The notes below the pieces were generated by a model. The model was not told where the DNA came from. It saw nothing but the letters and a program-made list of their open reading frames with translations, and searched no databases. DNA of 64,000 nt from Stenotrophomonas sp. ESTM1D_MKCIP4_1 (GTDB lineage Bacteria > Pseudomonadota > Gammaproteobacteria > Xanthomonadales > Xanthomonadaceae): NCBI RefSeq assembly GCF_003086895.1, contig NZ_CP026004.1, positions 3,802,684 to 3,866,683 of the forward strand, given 5' to 3'. The translations under genes were made by a program, and so were the position numbers. Shown one piece after another: positions 51,127-60,604 of this stretch; position 1 is the stretch's first letter, and the number at the start of each line of letters is the position of its first letter.

Positions 51127-51513
51127 ATGAATGCAGTCGATCTCTCCCAGTACAGCCCCAAGTGGCAGTTCCGCTTCAACTTCTTCCAGCAGCACGGCGC
51201 GCCCAAGGAACCGGGCTTCAAGCAGGCCTGGAAGGCCCTCTCTTTTGGCGACCGCCTGAAGATCAACCTCAACTTCTTCGCCTTCTTCTTCAACTGGATC
51301 TACCTGCTGATCCTGGGCATGTGGCGCAAGGCGCTGGTGGTACTTGGCATCTACGTCGTGCTGACCATCCTGTCGTTCATGCTGCCGGATATCGTGGCCC
51401 GCATGCTCTGGATCGCCACCAACTTCCTGGTCGCCTCCAGCACCAACTACAGCTACTACCTCGATCGCGTGAAGGGCAGCACCAGCTGGAACCCCTTCGA
51501 GGGCATGTTCTAA
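51127..51513 (+). CDS. DUF2628 membrane protein
   Basis: A 128-residue protein. An N-terminal soluble part (KWQFRFNFFQQHGAPKEPGFK) is followed by a segment INLNFFAFFFNWIYLLILGMWRKALVVLGIYVV typical of DUF2628, where a membrane hairpin follows a FxFGxFYLLYRKM-like stretch. A third hydrophobic segment (IVARMLWIATNFLVA) follows, ending SSTNYSYYLDRVKG. The role is unknown. The start is uncertain: an ATG at 51094 would add 11 residues; neither has a strong ribosome site. Confidence 0.82.
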   Translation: MNAVDLSQYSPKWQFRFNFFQQHGAPKEPGFKQAWKALSFGDRLKINLNFFAFFFNWIYLLILGMWRKALVVLGIYVVLTILSFMLPDIVARMLWIATNFLVASSTNYSYYLDRVKGSTSWNPFEGMF

Positions 51514-51548
51514 ACCGCCGCCCGCGCCGGGCCCACCCGGCAGGCAGT

Positions 51549-51587
51549 GCAGACGACGCCCGGCTCCGGCCGGGCGTCGCCGTCTGC
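51549..51587. terminator. Bidirectional terminator hairpin
   Basis: CGACGCCCGG / CCGGGCGTCG (10 bp, 6-nt loop), extended by outer pairing of TGCAGA with TCTGCA. It lies between the convergent DUF2628 gene and the chemoreceptor gene. Confidence 0.75.
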
Positions 51588-51591
51588 AGCA

Positions 51592-54126
51592 TCAGGCCGC
51601 GCGCCGCGTGGCCGCCACCGGCACCTCGGCCTGCAGACGGAAGCGCGATACCGCCACCGCCAGCTGCTCGGCCTGGTCTTCCATCGCCCGTGCCGCAGCC
51701 GTGGCCTCCTCTACCAGCGCGGCATTCTGCTGGGTGGTTTCATCCATCTGCACGACCGTCTGGTTGACCTGCTCGATGCCGGCCGACTGTTCGCGCGAGG
51801 CGGCCGAGATCTCGGCCATGATGTCGTTCACCCGGCCGACCTGGCCCACGATCTCCTGCATCGTGCGGCCCGCACCATGCACCAGTTGCGCGCCTGCACC
51901 GACCTGGGCCACCGAAACGTCGATCAGCGCCTTGATCTCCTTGGCAGCGCCCGCCGAGCGCTGCGCCAGGGCGCGCACTTCGCTGGCCACCACGGCGAAA
52001 CCGCGGCCCTGCTCGCCGGCACGCGCCGCTTCCACGGCCGCATTGAGCGCCAGGATATTGGTCTGGAACGCGATGCCATCGATCACCGAAATGATTTCGG
52101 CAATGCGCTGGGACGAGGTCTCGATCTGCTCCATGGTCTGCACCACCTGGCTGACCACCTGCCCGCCTTCGCTGGCCACGCCGGCCGCCGACGCCGCCAG
52201 GCTGTTGGCCTGCTGCGCATGCTCGGCGTTCTGGCGCACGGTGGAGGTCAGCTCCTCCATCGACGCAGCCGTCTCTTCCAGGTTGGCCGCCTGCTGTTCG
52301 GTACGGCGCGACAGATCGCTGTTGCCCGAGGCGATCTCGCCCGCCGCCAGGCGGATGCTGGCCGCCGACTGCTGGATCTGGCCGACGATCTGGGTCAGCT
52401 GCTGCACGGTGCTGTTGGCATCGTCCCGCATCACCGCGAACACGCCGTTGAACTCACCCTGCATGCGCGTGCTCAGGTCACCGGCCGCAATCGCGCGCAG
52501 CAGCGTGGAAAGCGCCGCCAGATTGTGGTCGCTCACCTGCATCATGGTGTTGAGCGTTTCCACCATGCGGCGGAAATCATGCTCGAAGCGCTGGGTATCG
52601 CCACGCACCGCAAAATCGCCCGCGGCCGCCGCTGCGGCCAACTGCTGGATCTGCTCGTTGATCGCCGCCAGGTTGCCCTTGGTGGTGGCCATGGCCGCAG
52701 TGAACACTGCTTTTTCGCCCGGCAACGCATCCATGTCCACGCTCAGGTCGCCCACCGCGTAACGCTGCATCACCTCTACCAGGCGCTGGGTGACGGCGTT
52801 GCTGGATGCCACCAGTTCGTTGCTGTCGGACACCATGCGGCCGTACTCGCCGGGGAAGGCACTGGCATCCATGCGGTAGCTGATCTGCCCTGCATCGTGG
52901 CGCTGCGCCATCTCCGCCTGCGCGGCCATCACCGCCTGCAGCGTGCCGCGCATGCCCTGCATGGCCTCCAGCAGGCGCCCCACTTCGTCGTTGCCACGCG
53001 GCGGCAGCGCCGTGTCCAGCCTGCCAGCCGCCACGTCACCGGCAATGCGCACGGCCTGCGCCAGCGGGGCGATGGCCAAGCGGCGCAGCAGCACGTAGAC
53101 ACCCGCACTGAGGGTGAGCGCCGCGATCACACCGACCAGCAGGGTCAGCCACAGCAGCTGCCGGGCTTCGGCCACGATCACCGCGTGCGGCACCACCACG
53201 CCCAATGCGAAGTGCTGCGGGGCATCGCCCACCTGCATCGGCACATACAAACGCACGTTGCCTTCGGCATCCGGCTCGAACGCCTCGAAGGTCCTGCCCT
53301 CGGCAATCTGCGCCAGCATCCTGCGGGTCACCGCATCGGTACGCGGCTTGCCGATCTCGGCCGCATTCGCCGCTGCCAGCACCACGCCCTTGGGCGAGAG
53401 CAGCTCGACCCGGCCAGCGCCCATCGGGGCCAACGTGGCCAGGTGCTTCTGCAGCGCCGCCAGCGAGAAATCGACGGTAAACACGCCGAGGAAGGTGCCG
53501 TTCTCCACGATCGGCGTGCTCAGCGTGCTCATCAGCACCTGCTGGCCGCCGATGGCATAGGAGTAGGGTTCACTGACCTTGGGCAGCTTGTCGCGGCTCG
53601 GGCCCATGTACCAGTCACCCGAACCGTCGGGCAGATCGGTGTAGGCGGTCATCGGCGACTGCTGGGTCTTGCCGTTCTCCCAGGCCCAGTAGCTCATGAA
53701 GCGACCGGTGGCATCGTGCGCCTCGGTGTCGACGAACTCCGCATCCTTGCCGTCGAAGGCGTTGGCTTCCCACATGGTGCTCTTGCCCACCCATTCCGGG
53801 TGCGCCTGCAGCTGCTGGCCAACGACCGCGGCCAGGGCGGCGCGGTCGGGGACATCCCCGCGGGCGCGCTGGGCGAGCACGGCTTCCACCATGGCATCGT
53901 TGCTGGCAAAGGCGGTGCCCAGATCGGCGGCGACCTTGCGGCTTTCGGCAACGGCTTCACTGCCCATCGTCTGGCGCGAAGCATTGACCAGGCTGGCACT
54001 GGCCTGGCGGTAGATCAGAAAGGCGGTCACGCCGAAGCAGAGCAGCGCGATCACGGCAGTGCCCAGCATCAGCTTGTGGGCGATGCTGCCCGGACGACGG
54101 GCAGCGGCAGAGCGGGAAGGAGGCAT
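51592..54126 (-). CDS. Methyl-accepting chemotaxis protein with dCache sensor
   Basis: An 844-residue chemoreceptor: helix 1 ([22 protein letters not shown]), a periplasmic double-Cache domain (residues about 40-330, with [32 protein letters not shown] and [17 protein letters not shown]), helix 2 ([25 protein letters not shown]), a HAMP and an unusually long HAMP-like linker (residues 360-560), then the signalling hairpin whose tip is [40 protein letters not shown]. No C-terminal NWETF-type pentapeptide is present (ends VAATRRAA). The ligand is unknown; dCache often binds amino acids or organic acids. Confidence 0.95.
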   Translation of the reverse strand: MPPSRSAAARRPGSIAHKLMLGTAVIALLCFGVTAFLIYRQASASLVNASRQTMGSEAVAESRKVAADLGTAFASNDAMVEAVLAQRARGDVPDRAALAAVVGQQLQAHPEWVGKSTMWEANAFDGKDAEFVDTEAHDATGRFMSYWAWENGKTQQSPMTAYTDLPDGSGDWYMGPSRDKLPKVSEPYSYAIGGQQVLMSTLSTPIVENGTFLGVFTVDFSLAALQKHLATLAPMGAGRVELLSPKGVVLAAANAAEIGKPRTDAVTRRMLAQIAEGRTFEAFEPDAEGNVRLYVPMQVGDAPQHFALGVVVPHAVIVAEARQLLWLTLLVGVIAALTLSAGVYVLLRRLAIAPLAQAVRIAGDVAAGRLDTALPPRGNDEVGRLLEAMQGMRGTLQAVMAAQAEMAQRHDAGQISYRMDASAFPGEYGRMVSDSNELVASSNAVTQRLVEVMQRYAVGDLSVDMDALPGEKAVFTAAMATTKGNLAAINEQIQQLAAAAAAGDFAVRGDTQRFEHDFRRMVETLNTMMQVSDHNLAALSTLLRAIAAGDLSTRMQGEFNGVFAVMRDDANSTVQQLTQIVGQIQQSAASIRLAAGEIASGNSDLSRRTEQQAANLEETAASMEELTSTVRQNAEHAQQANSLAASAAGVASEGGQVVSQVVQTMEQIETSSQRIAEIISVIDGIAFQTNILALNAAVEAARAGEQGRGFAVVASEVRALAQRSAGAAKEIKALIDVSVAQVGAGAQLVHGAGRTMQEIVGQVGRVNDIMAEISAASREQSAGIEQVNQTVVQMDETTQQNAALVEEATAAARAMEDQAEQLAVAVSRFRLQAEVPVAATRRAA

Positions 54127-54255
54127 GGAGGGGTCCGCAGGCAGTTCAGGACAACCGGCACCACGACGGCACCGCGCGCACCGGGTTAACGGCCGCCGAC
54201 GGTTCTGGTTGAGGAAAACCGTGGACTGGAACCTGAACCTGGTCAGCCAGGCCCG

Positions 54256-54343
54256 GTAGCGTCGAGCCTGCTCGACTGCTCTTGGCCTTTCAGTCGAGCA
54301 AGCTCGACTCTACAAAAGCCTGTCGAGCTTGGCTCGACGCTAC
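54256..54343. repeat. SMAG-type cluster overlapping a stop codon
   Basis: GTAGCGTCGAGCCTGCTCGACTG at 54256, an inverted copy ending CTCTAC near 54313 and a further inverted copy ending CGCTAC at 54343. The terminal CTAC (GTAG on the minus strand) contains the TAG stop of the epimerase gene. Confidence 0.88.
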
Positions 54344-55242
54344 AGGTCCACGCGGTCGCCTATCCATTGCGTGCGCGGCAGCACTTCGATGCTGCCCGCC
54401 GCATACTGCTGCAGCACGCCCTCCGGGCCGAAGCGTGGCCGCCAGCCCAGCACTTGGCGCAGCCGGCTGCTGTCGTACACACGGTCAATGCTCAGCGGCA
54501 GCGGCCAACCACGGCGGTCGAACTCCGCCAGCAGCTGCGGCACGCGCCGGGCCAGTACCTGGCGCGGGTTGGCGGCCAGTTCCAGGCAATCGCTGCGCTG
54601 GAACGGCGTGGCCGCGCAGGCGAGGTACCGCTCGAAATCCCCGCCCGGGTCCACCAGCAGCGCCGCATGGGCACTGGCCACGTCGCGCGCATCGATGCCA
54701 CGATGCAGCCGGAATATCGCCATCCGCTCCGGCGATTCAGGGAAACAGCGCGCCATGCGCAGCACCCGCACCTGGAAGCCCGGCGCCGCCGCCTGCTCGG
54801 CCAGCGCTTCGGCCTGCAGCTTGGTGCGATGGTAGATGGTGCGCGGCAGCGGCTCGGTGGCTTCGTCAATCCAGCGGCAACCACCGGCCACCACCGCGTG
54901 CCCGTACAGCGCGGTCGTGCTGGTCAGCACGAAGCGGCGCGCGCCGGCCTGCCGGGCCAGCTGCAGCAGCTGCGCGGTGGCCTCCACATTGATCTGCTCG
55001 AACACCGCATCCGGCACCAGGCCGACATGCGGCGCGTGCAGGGCTGCGGTATGAATCACCGCATCCACCCCCTGCACGGCGCGCTCCAGCGCCTGGCGGT
55101 GGGTGATATCGGCAATGATGCGGGTGGTGTTGAACGGGCTGCGGTCCAACCCCACCACGTCATGCTCGGCAGCCAGCGCACCGAAAATCGCGCGACCGAT
55201 CCGCCCGGAACTTCCGGTCAACAGGATCTTCATTGAATCCAT
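54340..55242 (-). CDS. NAD(P)-dependent epimerase/dehydratase (extended SDR)
   Basis: A 300-residue extended short-chain dehydrogenase. The N-terminal cofactor motif is LLTGSSGRIGRAIF (GxxGxxG), with DITHRQALERAVQGVDAVIHTAA, the strand FVLTSTTALYG and the catalytic pair YHRTK (YxxxK). The C-terminal half (residues 180-300) holds a sugar-nucleotide-type substrate domain. The substrate is unknown. The stop TAG comes from a SMAG repeat, so the native C-terminus may have been altered. The start at 55242 has GAGTGA upstream; Met4 (55233) is an alternative. Confidence 0.9.
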   Translation of the reverse strand: MDSMKILLTGSSGRIGRAIFGALAAEHDVVGLDRSPFNTTRIIADITHRQALERAVQGVDAVIHTAALHAPHVGLVPDAVFEQINVEATAQLLQLARQAGARRFVLTSTTALYGHAVVAGGCRWIDEATEPLPRTIYHRTKLQAEALAEQAAAPGFQVRVLRMARCFPESPERMAIFRLHRGIDARDVASAHAALLVDPGGDFERYLACAATPFQRSDCLELAANPRQVLARRVPQLLAEFDRRGWPLPLSIDRVYDSSRLRQVLGWRPRFGPEGVLQQYAAGSIEVLPRTQWIGDRVDL

Positions 55243-55466
55243 TCACTCGACATCGCCCGGGAGCTACCGGGATGACCTGATTCTAGGCATGCGCGCCCGC
55301 GCGGCGATAGCCTGTTCACGTGCGTGGCGTGATGGCGCAGCGTCAACCGCCTGCATGGCCCACGTGAAAGCTGCCGTGGCGATGTCCACCTGCCATTAGC
55401 CCGGCCTGTGCAGCATGGAACCGGTCGTCGAAGCTGGCGGCGTCCCTTCCGCACAGGAGACACAGC

Positions 55467-55781
55467 ATGGCCACTGCACCCCACGGCACACAGAACCGCG
55501 GTTTTGCCTCGATGGATGAAGATAAACAACGTGCGATCGCTGCCAAGGGCGGGCGCGCCGCGCACGCGTCCGGCAACGCCCATGAATTCAACTCAGCCGA
55601 GGCACGCGTGGCGGGTCGCAAGGGCGGCGTGGCAATCAGCCGCAACCGCCAGCACATGGCGGCCATCGGCCGCGAGGGCGGCCATGCACGGCATGCCAAT
55701 GCGCAGCGGCAGCGGCAGCAGGAGCAACAGACGCCTGCCGCATCGACCTGGCCGCGCTCCACACCCGGGCAGCAGAGCTGA
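55467..55781 (+). CDS. KGG-repeat stress protein (YciG-like)
   Basis: A 104-residue, very basic and hydrophilic protein with three KGG motifs (AAKGGRAAHAS, GRKGGVAISRNRQHMAAIG, GREGGHARHAN) after GFASMDEDKQRAIA. This is the stress-induced bacterial acidophilic-repeat/KGG family, which accumulates in stationary phase or under osmotic and desiccation stress. AGGAGA lies 7 nt before the ATG. Single gene. Confidence 0.9.
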   Translation: MATAPHGTQNRGFASMDEDKQRAIAAKGGRAAHASGNAHEFNSAEARVAGRKGGVAISRNRQHMAAIGREGGHARHANAQRQRQQEQQTPAASTWPRSTPGQQS

Positions 55782-55830
55782 CAGTGCCCGGCCTCACCCG
55801 CACCAGCGATGGCAGATCATCGGCCTCTCA

Positions 55831-56469
55831 TCACGGCGCGGCGCATGACCCACGGGTGGGGCAATGCATGTCCAGCGGCGGGGCCACCTTTTCCCGGCAA
55901 GCCTCGTCAGGGCAACTGGCACGCAATGCATCCACCCCGGCTGGCGATGGCTGGCCGCTTGCTGCGCGTGCCAGTTGCACTTTGAACGGATGTCTTTCCA
56001 GCAGCCAGGGCTGCCGGCGCTTTACCAGCTGCAACGATTCATCTGCCCGGTCGCTCACGTAGAGGGTGCCGCCCGTCACGTCCATCGGCGCGCTGCGCCA
56101 CGTGGCATTGATTTCACCGATGTAAGTAACCTGGCCGGGGACCACAGTGAACGACACGGACGCCGGCTCGGCATGAATCTCCTGTCTGACCATGGGGTTC
56201 TCGAACAGGACGCCCGGGTAATAGCGGCCCTGTTTCATCGGTACAGCCATCAGCCCACCACGGCACGCGAACTCGATGACGTGGCCACCCTGCACGGGCG
56301 CGGTGCCGCTGGCATGCACCATCAGGATATTGACCCCACGGCCACAGTGGGTGGAAACCAGCACCACGCCCTGGTCCGGCGCGAGCACCGAATCCGGTTT
56401 CACATACGCCACCTTGCAGCCCGTCAGCGCCAGCAACAGCACGCCACCCACGCATGACATCCTTTTCAT
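55831..56469 (-). CDS. Lipoprotein of unknown function
   Basis: A 212-residue lipoprotein with signal peptide KRMSCVGGVLLLALTGC (lipobox LTGC). The mature part is beta-rich (QGVVLVSTHCGRGVNILMVHA, VSFTVVPGQVTYIGEINATW, VTGGTLYVSDRADESLQLVKRR) with a Cys-rich C-terminus (RASCPDEACREK, MHCPTRGSC). The VPGQVTYIGEI stretch resembles small DUF2846-like domains. The start at 56469 is chosen; Met4 (56460) is also possible. Convergent with the KGG gene. Confidence 0.8.
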   Translation of the reverse strand: MKRMSCVGGVLLLALTGCKVAYVKPDSVLAPDQGVVLVSTHCGRGVNILMVHASGTAPVQGGHVIEFACRGGLMAVPMKQGRYYPGVLFENPMVRQEIHAEPASVSFTVVPGQVTYIGEINATWRSAPMDVTGGTLYVSDRADESLQLVKRRQPWLLERHPFKVQLARAASGQPSPAGVDALRASCPDEACREKVAPPLDMHCPTRGSCAAP

Positions 56470-56552
56470 GCATTTCGCCCCAGGGGTTCGTGCGCGCATC
56501 CTAGCGCGACCGCAGTCAGGCCGCCACGGCCTGCGGGAGCAGGCTCCGGGGA

Positions 56553-56581
56553 AACAAAAAGGCCCCGCTCGCAGCGGGGCC
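56553..56581 (-). terminator. Intrinsic terminator of the PA2169-family gene
   Basis: GGCCCCGCT / AGCGGGGCC, 9-bp stem with 3-nt loop, followed on the minus strand by TTTTTGTTTC; 34 bp after the stop. Confidence 0.92.
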
Positions 56582-56614
56582 CGTCGCACGGCCTGGGCCA
56601 TGCGGCTGCAGCGA

Positions 56615-57067
56615 TCAGGCCGCCTTCATCGCATGCTTGCGGTCGCGCATCACGCGGTGGCAGTCCTGCACTTCCGGCAGCCATGCGGTCACTTCCTGGC
56701 GCACGGCCGGCGGCAGATCGTTGTCATTCAGCACATCCTTGAAGGCCGCCAGCAGGCGATCTTCCGATTCTTCCAGCTCGGCCACATAGCCATAGTTGGT
56801 ATCGCCGAAGGCGGCGCGCACCTTGCCGTAGAACTGCTGCATGGAACCGACCATCGTGCCGTGCTCGGCCGGCTTGCCGCCGGTGGCTGCAACGGCGCTG
56901 CTCAGCGAGGACACGATGCGTGCCTTGACGCCCGCAATGCGCACGAACAGGGCCGACAGCTCGGTGTCCTTCACCTTGGTCGCGGCTTCTTCGTAGAACG
57001 ACTTGCCGTCGCGGGCGATCTCGATCAGGTCGTTGAGGCGGTGTTCGATGGTGGACTGGGTGCTCAT
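56615..57067 (-). CDS. PA2169-family four-helix-bundle protein (DUF2383)
   Basis: A 150-residue ferritin-like helical protein with the PA2169/DUF2383 pattern: TIEHRLNDLIEIARDGKSFY, then KDTELSALFVRIAGVK, a GGKPAEHGTMVGSMQQFYGKVRAAF segment and ELEESEDRLLAAFKDVLNDNDLP. Function is unknown; members are often stress-induced. GGAGA lies 7 nt before the ATG. The 5' region contains AT-richer sequence on the side of the hypothetical gene at 57267. Confidence 0.9.
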   Translation of the reverse strand: MSTQSTIEHRLNDLIEIARDGKSFYEEAATKVKDTELSALFVRIAGVKARIVSSLSSAVAATGGKPAEHGTMVGSMQQFYGKVRAAFGDTNYGYVAELEESEDRLLAAFKDVLNDNDLPPAVRQEVTAWLPEVQDCHRVMRDRKHAMKAA

Positions 57068-57266
57068 GGTGGTTCTCCTTGATCGGGTCTGCGGGATGAG
57101 GGCAGCGGTGTGTCCGTTGCCTGCAGGACCAGAGTGGAGGAGTGCATGTGGGGCGCGGGTGAGCAGCGATTGATGTGGAAATCACGGCGTGGAATAGCAC
57201 CTGACTGTTCACGCAGCGTTGCGCAGCGTTCACGCCAAGACAATGTTTCTCGACTGCCAACCGTGT

Positions 57267-57581
57267 TCAACGCCGTGCGTGGGCAGAGGCGAATTTCGAC
57301 AATGAAGACTGCTCAATCGGCAGATCGCTCGCCATGCACCACTCCACGAAATCGGCTACTGGGACCGTCACCCGGAGGGGATCTGCCCCGTTGACTCTCG
57401 CTATCCACATGTGCCGTTCAACATCCCTCTCCCACGCAGCAAACGTCTCGTGCCATTCCCGCTGAGGAAGGAGCGCTTTGAACACTTCATACTCCTCTTC
57501 AAGGAAGGAGGCGTAAGAGAGGCGAGGTGCGGAATCGAGGACGGGAGGAAGCGGCACCAAGGCCGGACGACGGATTTTCAT
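57267..57581 (-). CDS. Hypothetical protein
   Basis: A 104-residue frame: MKIRRPALVPLPPVLDSA, then acidic/aromatic segments (YASFLEEEYEVFKALLPQREWHETFAAWERD) and RVTVPVADFVEWCMASDLPIEQSSLSKFA. Composition looks like a real soluble protein and the coding strand is free of stops, but no ribosome site is visible. GC (about 57%) is lower than in neighbours. No family recognised. An overlapping plus-strand frame looks less protein-like. Confidence 0.5.
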   Translation of the reverse strand: MKIRRPALVPLPPVLDSAPRLSYASFLEEEYEVFKALLPQREWHETFAAWERDVERHMWIARVNGADPLRVTVPVADFVEWCMASDLPIEQSSLSKFASAHARR

Positions 57582-57724
57582 GTGCCGAGGCTTGCAGTGG
57601 ACTGCCTGCAGTATCGGCGCACGACCTCCTGGCCCGTCAATGGGCTGAAGAGGCGGTGTCGATTTCCCCGCCTGTCATTCGTCGGAACGGGAAAGGCAGG
57701 CCCTTCGCCTGCAGGAGCACCGCC

Positions 57725-58365
57725 ATGCACCCGACCATCACCGCTTTCGCCACCTCCCCGACCGTGGCCAGGGCCTGGCCCGCGACATGCGCGTGCGCTG
57801 GGCTCTGGAAGAACTGGGCATCGCCTACGACGTGCAGCTGCTCACCTTCGCCGAGATGAAGGAGCCTGCACACCGCGCGCGGCATCCGTTCGGGCAGATT
57901 CCTACCTACGAGGAAGGCGATCTGCGGCTGTTTGAATCGGGCGCGATCATTCTGCACCTGGCCGAGCAACACCCCGGCCTGCTGCCCAGCGACGCGACGG
58001 GGCGTATGCACGCCATCATGTGGATGTTCGCCGCCTTGAATACCGTGGAGCCGCCCATCGTCGAACGCTCCATGGCCTGGGTGCTGGAACGCGAACAGCC
58101 CTGGTACGCGCAGCGGCTGGTGATGCTGGATGAGCGCGTGCGGCGGCGGCTGGATGAATTGTCAGCGCGACTGGGCGACGGCCCGTGGCTGGACGGCGCG
58201 TTCAGTGCCGGCGACCTGCTGATGGTGTCGGTGCTGCTGCGCCTGAAGAGCAGCGGCATCGTCGATGACTTCCCGTTGCTGGCCACCTACGTGGCACGCG
58301 CGACGGCGCGGCCGGCCTACCAGCGCGCGTTTGCCGCGCAGCTGGCGGTGTACCAGAATGCGTAG
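57725..58365 (+). pseudogene. Glutathione S-transferase with an N-terminal frameshift
   Basis: The ATG at 57725 has AGGAG 7 nt upstream and encodes MHPTITAFATSP, the expected start of a GST of this subfamily. The rest (from about DRGQGLARDMRVRWALEELG, 57760 on) is in another frame. One missing C in the CCCC run at 57756-57759 explains the break. The remainder is an intact GST: FGQIPTYEEGDLRLFESGAIILHLAE (glutathione-binding ESGA) and the helical domain to residue about 190. A protein could still start at ATG 57787 but would lack the first strand and its catalytic region. It may be a real mutation or a homopolymer sequencing error. Confidence 0.8.
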
Positions 58366-58406
58366 CAACGCGGCGGACATGAAGGCATGCCGCAGTCACG
58401 CACGGA

Positions 58407-58790
58407 TCAAGTGCGGCGGCAGGCCGCCTGCACCAGCATCATCAGCGCCACAAGCATCAGCATCGCACCGCCTGACAGCAGCCAGGGATCGATGTACCAC
58501 TGCTCATTCAAGCTGAAGCTGCCGGCGGAAATGCGCTTCCAGCCATTGAAGTGCTGCATGGCCGCGACCACGAACGCAAAACCGCCCGAGGTGTAGGCCA
58601 GCCACGGCACCACGATGCCGCCGGGCCGCGCGAACAGCAGCAGCACCCCCAGCAGGCCGATGACCGTGCGCTGCACGCGGCAGTACGGGCAGACATAGGC
58701 CAGCCCGCTCCATTCAATTGCCCAGGCCAACAGGCTGATCAGCACGGCCACCGCGGCGGCCGTGTACAGAACCTTCGGTGGAATTGTCAT
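58407..58790 (-). CDS. DsbB-like four-helix membrane protein
   Basis: A 127-residue protein with four predicted helices (residues about 8-24, 38-54, 58-78, 99-120). The first loop carries CPYCRVQRTVIGLLGVLLL, close to the CxxC-(x3)-R segment after helix 1 of DsbB (CVLCIYERxALFG), which passes electrons to quinone. The second DsbB cysteine pair, in the second periplasmic loop, is missing; only one further Cys is near the C-terminus (QAACRRT). It may be a reduced DsbB or VKOR-like relative. The start at 58790 is an ATG; a GTG at 58808 is possible. Confidence 0.65.
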   Translation of the reverse strand: MTIPPKVLYTAAAVAVLISLLAWAIEWSGLAYVCPYCRVQRTVIGLLGVLLLFARPGGIVVPWLAYTSGGFAFVVAAMQHFNGWKRISAGSFSLNEQWYIDPWLLSGGAMLMLVALMMLVQAACRRT

Positions 58791-58865
58791 GCTGCCGGTG
58801 TGTGCCACGCCACGCTCCTGTGCTGTGCAGACCCGGCAGCGTAGCGTGATTGCCGGCGAAGTGGG

Positions 58866-59852
58866 TCAGCGCAGCGGATCGGCCGCCACGCCCTCATGGG
58901 TGATCTTCGCCGGCAGGATGTGGCCCTGCGCATCGAATTCCATGCGCTCGATGGCGGTCACGCGGTGGTCGCGGGCGCTGTCACCCAACGGGCGGCGATG
59001 GTAAACGATGTACCAGCGGTCGGTACCCGGCACCTGGATGACCGAGTTGTGGCCCGCGCTGGTGGCAATGGACGCGTCCTGCTGCAGCACTTTGCCGACA
59101 CGCTTGAACGGCCCCGTGGGTGCATCGGCAATGGCATAGGCCACCGAGTAATCGGGGCCACCCCAGCCGCCCTCGGACCACATGAAGTAATAGCGGCCAC
59201 CGCGCTTGAACATCAGCGAGCCTTCCACGTATTCCGGTGCCGGCGTGATTTCCTTGAACAGCGTGCCATCGGCCAGCGGCAGCACGCCGGTGAAGTCATC
59301 TTTCAGGCGCACGATGTTTGCGTGCTTCCAACCGCCGTAGATCATGTACCAGGCGCCGTCGTCATCCTTGAACACGAACTGGTCGATGGGCTGCGCGCCA
59401 TTATGGAAAGCGCCGACCAGCGGCTTGCCGAGCAGGTCCTTGTAAGGCCCTTCCGGGCGGTCGGCCACGGCCACCCCGATGCCACCCGGTTCGCTTTCGG
59501 TCTTGATGTCGTTGGCGGCGAAGAAGAAGTAGTACTTGCCGTTGTTTTCCACCACGGATGGCGCCCACATCGCGCGCTTGGCCCAGGGAACGTTCCGCGC
59601 GTTGAGGACATCGGCATGCTTCGTCCAATGCACCAGATCGGGCGACGAAAACGCATCGAAGGTGGTCTGCGCGTCGTACTCGGCGGAGGTGGTCGGGAAT
59701 ATCCAGTAGCGGTTGTTGAATACCGCTGCTTCCGGGTCGGCATACCACCCTTTCAGGATCGGATTACCCGAGGTGGCCGGCGGCGCAGCCTGCGCGCCCG
59801 ATGCCAGTGCCGCTGCCATGCAGGCGGCCATCATCCACTTGCCCAACGCCAT
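58866..59852 (-). CDS. Secreted glycoside hydrolase family 43 protein
   Basis: A 328-residue protein with a signal peptide (residues 1-22, ending GAQA) and a five-bladed GH43 beta-propeller. Expected catalytic residues: the base Asp in GWYADPEAAVF, the pKa Asp in GAQPIDQFVFKDDDG and the acid Glu in YVEGSLMFKRGGRYYFMWSEGG. GH43 members cut arabinan, arabinoxylan, xylan or galactan side chains. With the pectinesterase/TonB receptor earlier in the window it suggests plant cell-wall use, though the two loci are 53 kb apart. GGGAG lies 9 nt before the ATG. Confidence 0.92.
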   Translation of the reverse strand: MALGKWMMAACMAAALASGAQAAPPATSGNPILKGWYADPEAAVFNNRYWIFPTTSAEYDAQTTFDAFSSPDLVHWTKHADVLNARNVPWAKRAMWAPSVVENNGKYYFFFAANDIKTESEPGGIGVAVADRPEGPYKDLLGKPLVGAFHNGAQPIDQFVFKDDDGAWYMIYGGWKHANIVRLKDDFTGVLPLADGTLFKEITPAPEYVEGSLMFKRGGRYYFMWSEGGWGGPDYSVAYAIADAPTGPFKRVGKVLQQDASIATSAGHNSVIQVPGTDRWYIVYHRRPLGDSARDHRVTAIERMEFDAQGHILPAKITHEGVAADPLR

Positions 59853-59953
59853 GCCGTGCGCTCCCGTGCTGGATAGATGGGAGCATATTAGATCGATTCA
59901 GATGCGGAATGCGAAGGCGGCCCCACCCCGTGCGCGGGAATGGGACGCAGGCC

Positions 59954-60373
59954 TCAGGCTTTCTTGATGACGGTGCGCTTGCCGATGTTGCTGGTCTTGC
60001 CGGCGGTTGGTTTGGCCAGACCCGGAATCAGGAAATCGGTGACCTTGTGGCCCATGGACACCTTGTGTGCCAGCCAACGCGGCATGCGGCCACGGCCGGT
60101 CCAGGTCAGGCGCTTGTATTCCGGATCGCGGTATTTGGCGGCGACCTTGCCGGTTTTACGACGGGCGGGTTTACGCGCGGGTGCGGCGGTTTCTGCGGCT
60201 TCATCGCCGAAGAGTTCTTCGATGGTGTAACCGGCTTCAGCGGCGGCGACCTTCAGCAGGCGGCGCACGGCGGCGGCCGGGCGGCGGGTGGTGATCAGGG
60301 CTTTGCGCTGTTCAGCCGCAGCCACCAGTGCGCCCAGCTCCCGGAGGCTGAGCGATTCGATATTGATAGTCAT
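59954..60373 (-). CDS. H-NS-family nucleoid protein
   Basis: A 139-residue protein with an N-terminal helical oligomerisation part (LSLRELGALVAAAEQRKALI), a basic Ala/Lys/Arg linker and a C-terminal H-NS DNA-binding domain KYRDPEYKRLTWTGRGRMPRWLA (the WTGRGRxPxW form). A Lys-rich tail follows. Such proteins silence AT-rich or acquired DNA. Unlike typical H-NS, a segment of about 35 residues (VSMGHKVTDFLIPGLAKPTAGK on) extends beyond the domain. Its upstream region is AT-rich (near 60505-60535), as expected for autoregulation, and it borders the lower-GC patch at 60.4-62 kb. Confidence 0.9.
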   Translation of the reverse strand: MTINIESLSLRELGALVAAAEQRKALITTRRPAAAVRRLLKVAAAEAGYTIEELFGDEAAETAAPARKPARRKTGKVAAKYRDPEYKRLTWTGRGRMPRWLAHKVSMGHKVTDFLIPGLAKPTAGKTSNIGKRTVIKKA

Positions 60374-60604
60374 GCGGGGAAAGGTCTACTGCGGCGGGCT
60401 GGGTGTCAAGTTTTCTTTACTGTTGCAGAACATTTCCAGCGAAACTCTACGCTCTGCAGCCATTCCTGTTTTGGCGCCTTGGGGTGACGCGCACGGGACT
60501 ATGTTTCAACCCTTTTTTTGAATATTTTCATATTCGGCGCCTCCACGGGATGGCACAATTTTCAGGAGGATCTCGTTTCAGTGCGTTATCACAGGTGAGG
60601 GCTG

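Noticed and set aside
57411..57935. 174-residue plus-strand frame across the hypothetical gene and the GST start
   Set aside because: It runs through the GST gene in the wrong frame and ends in Arg/Pro-rich shadow sequence.
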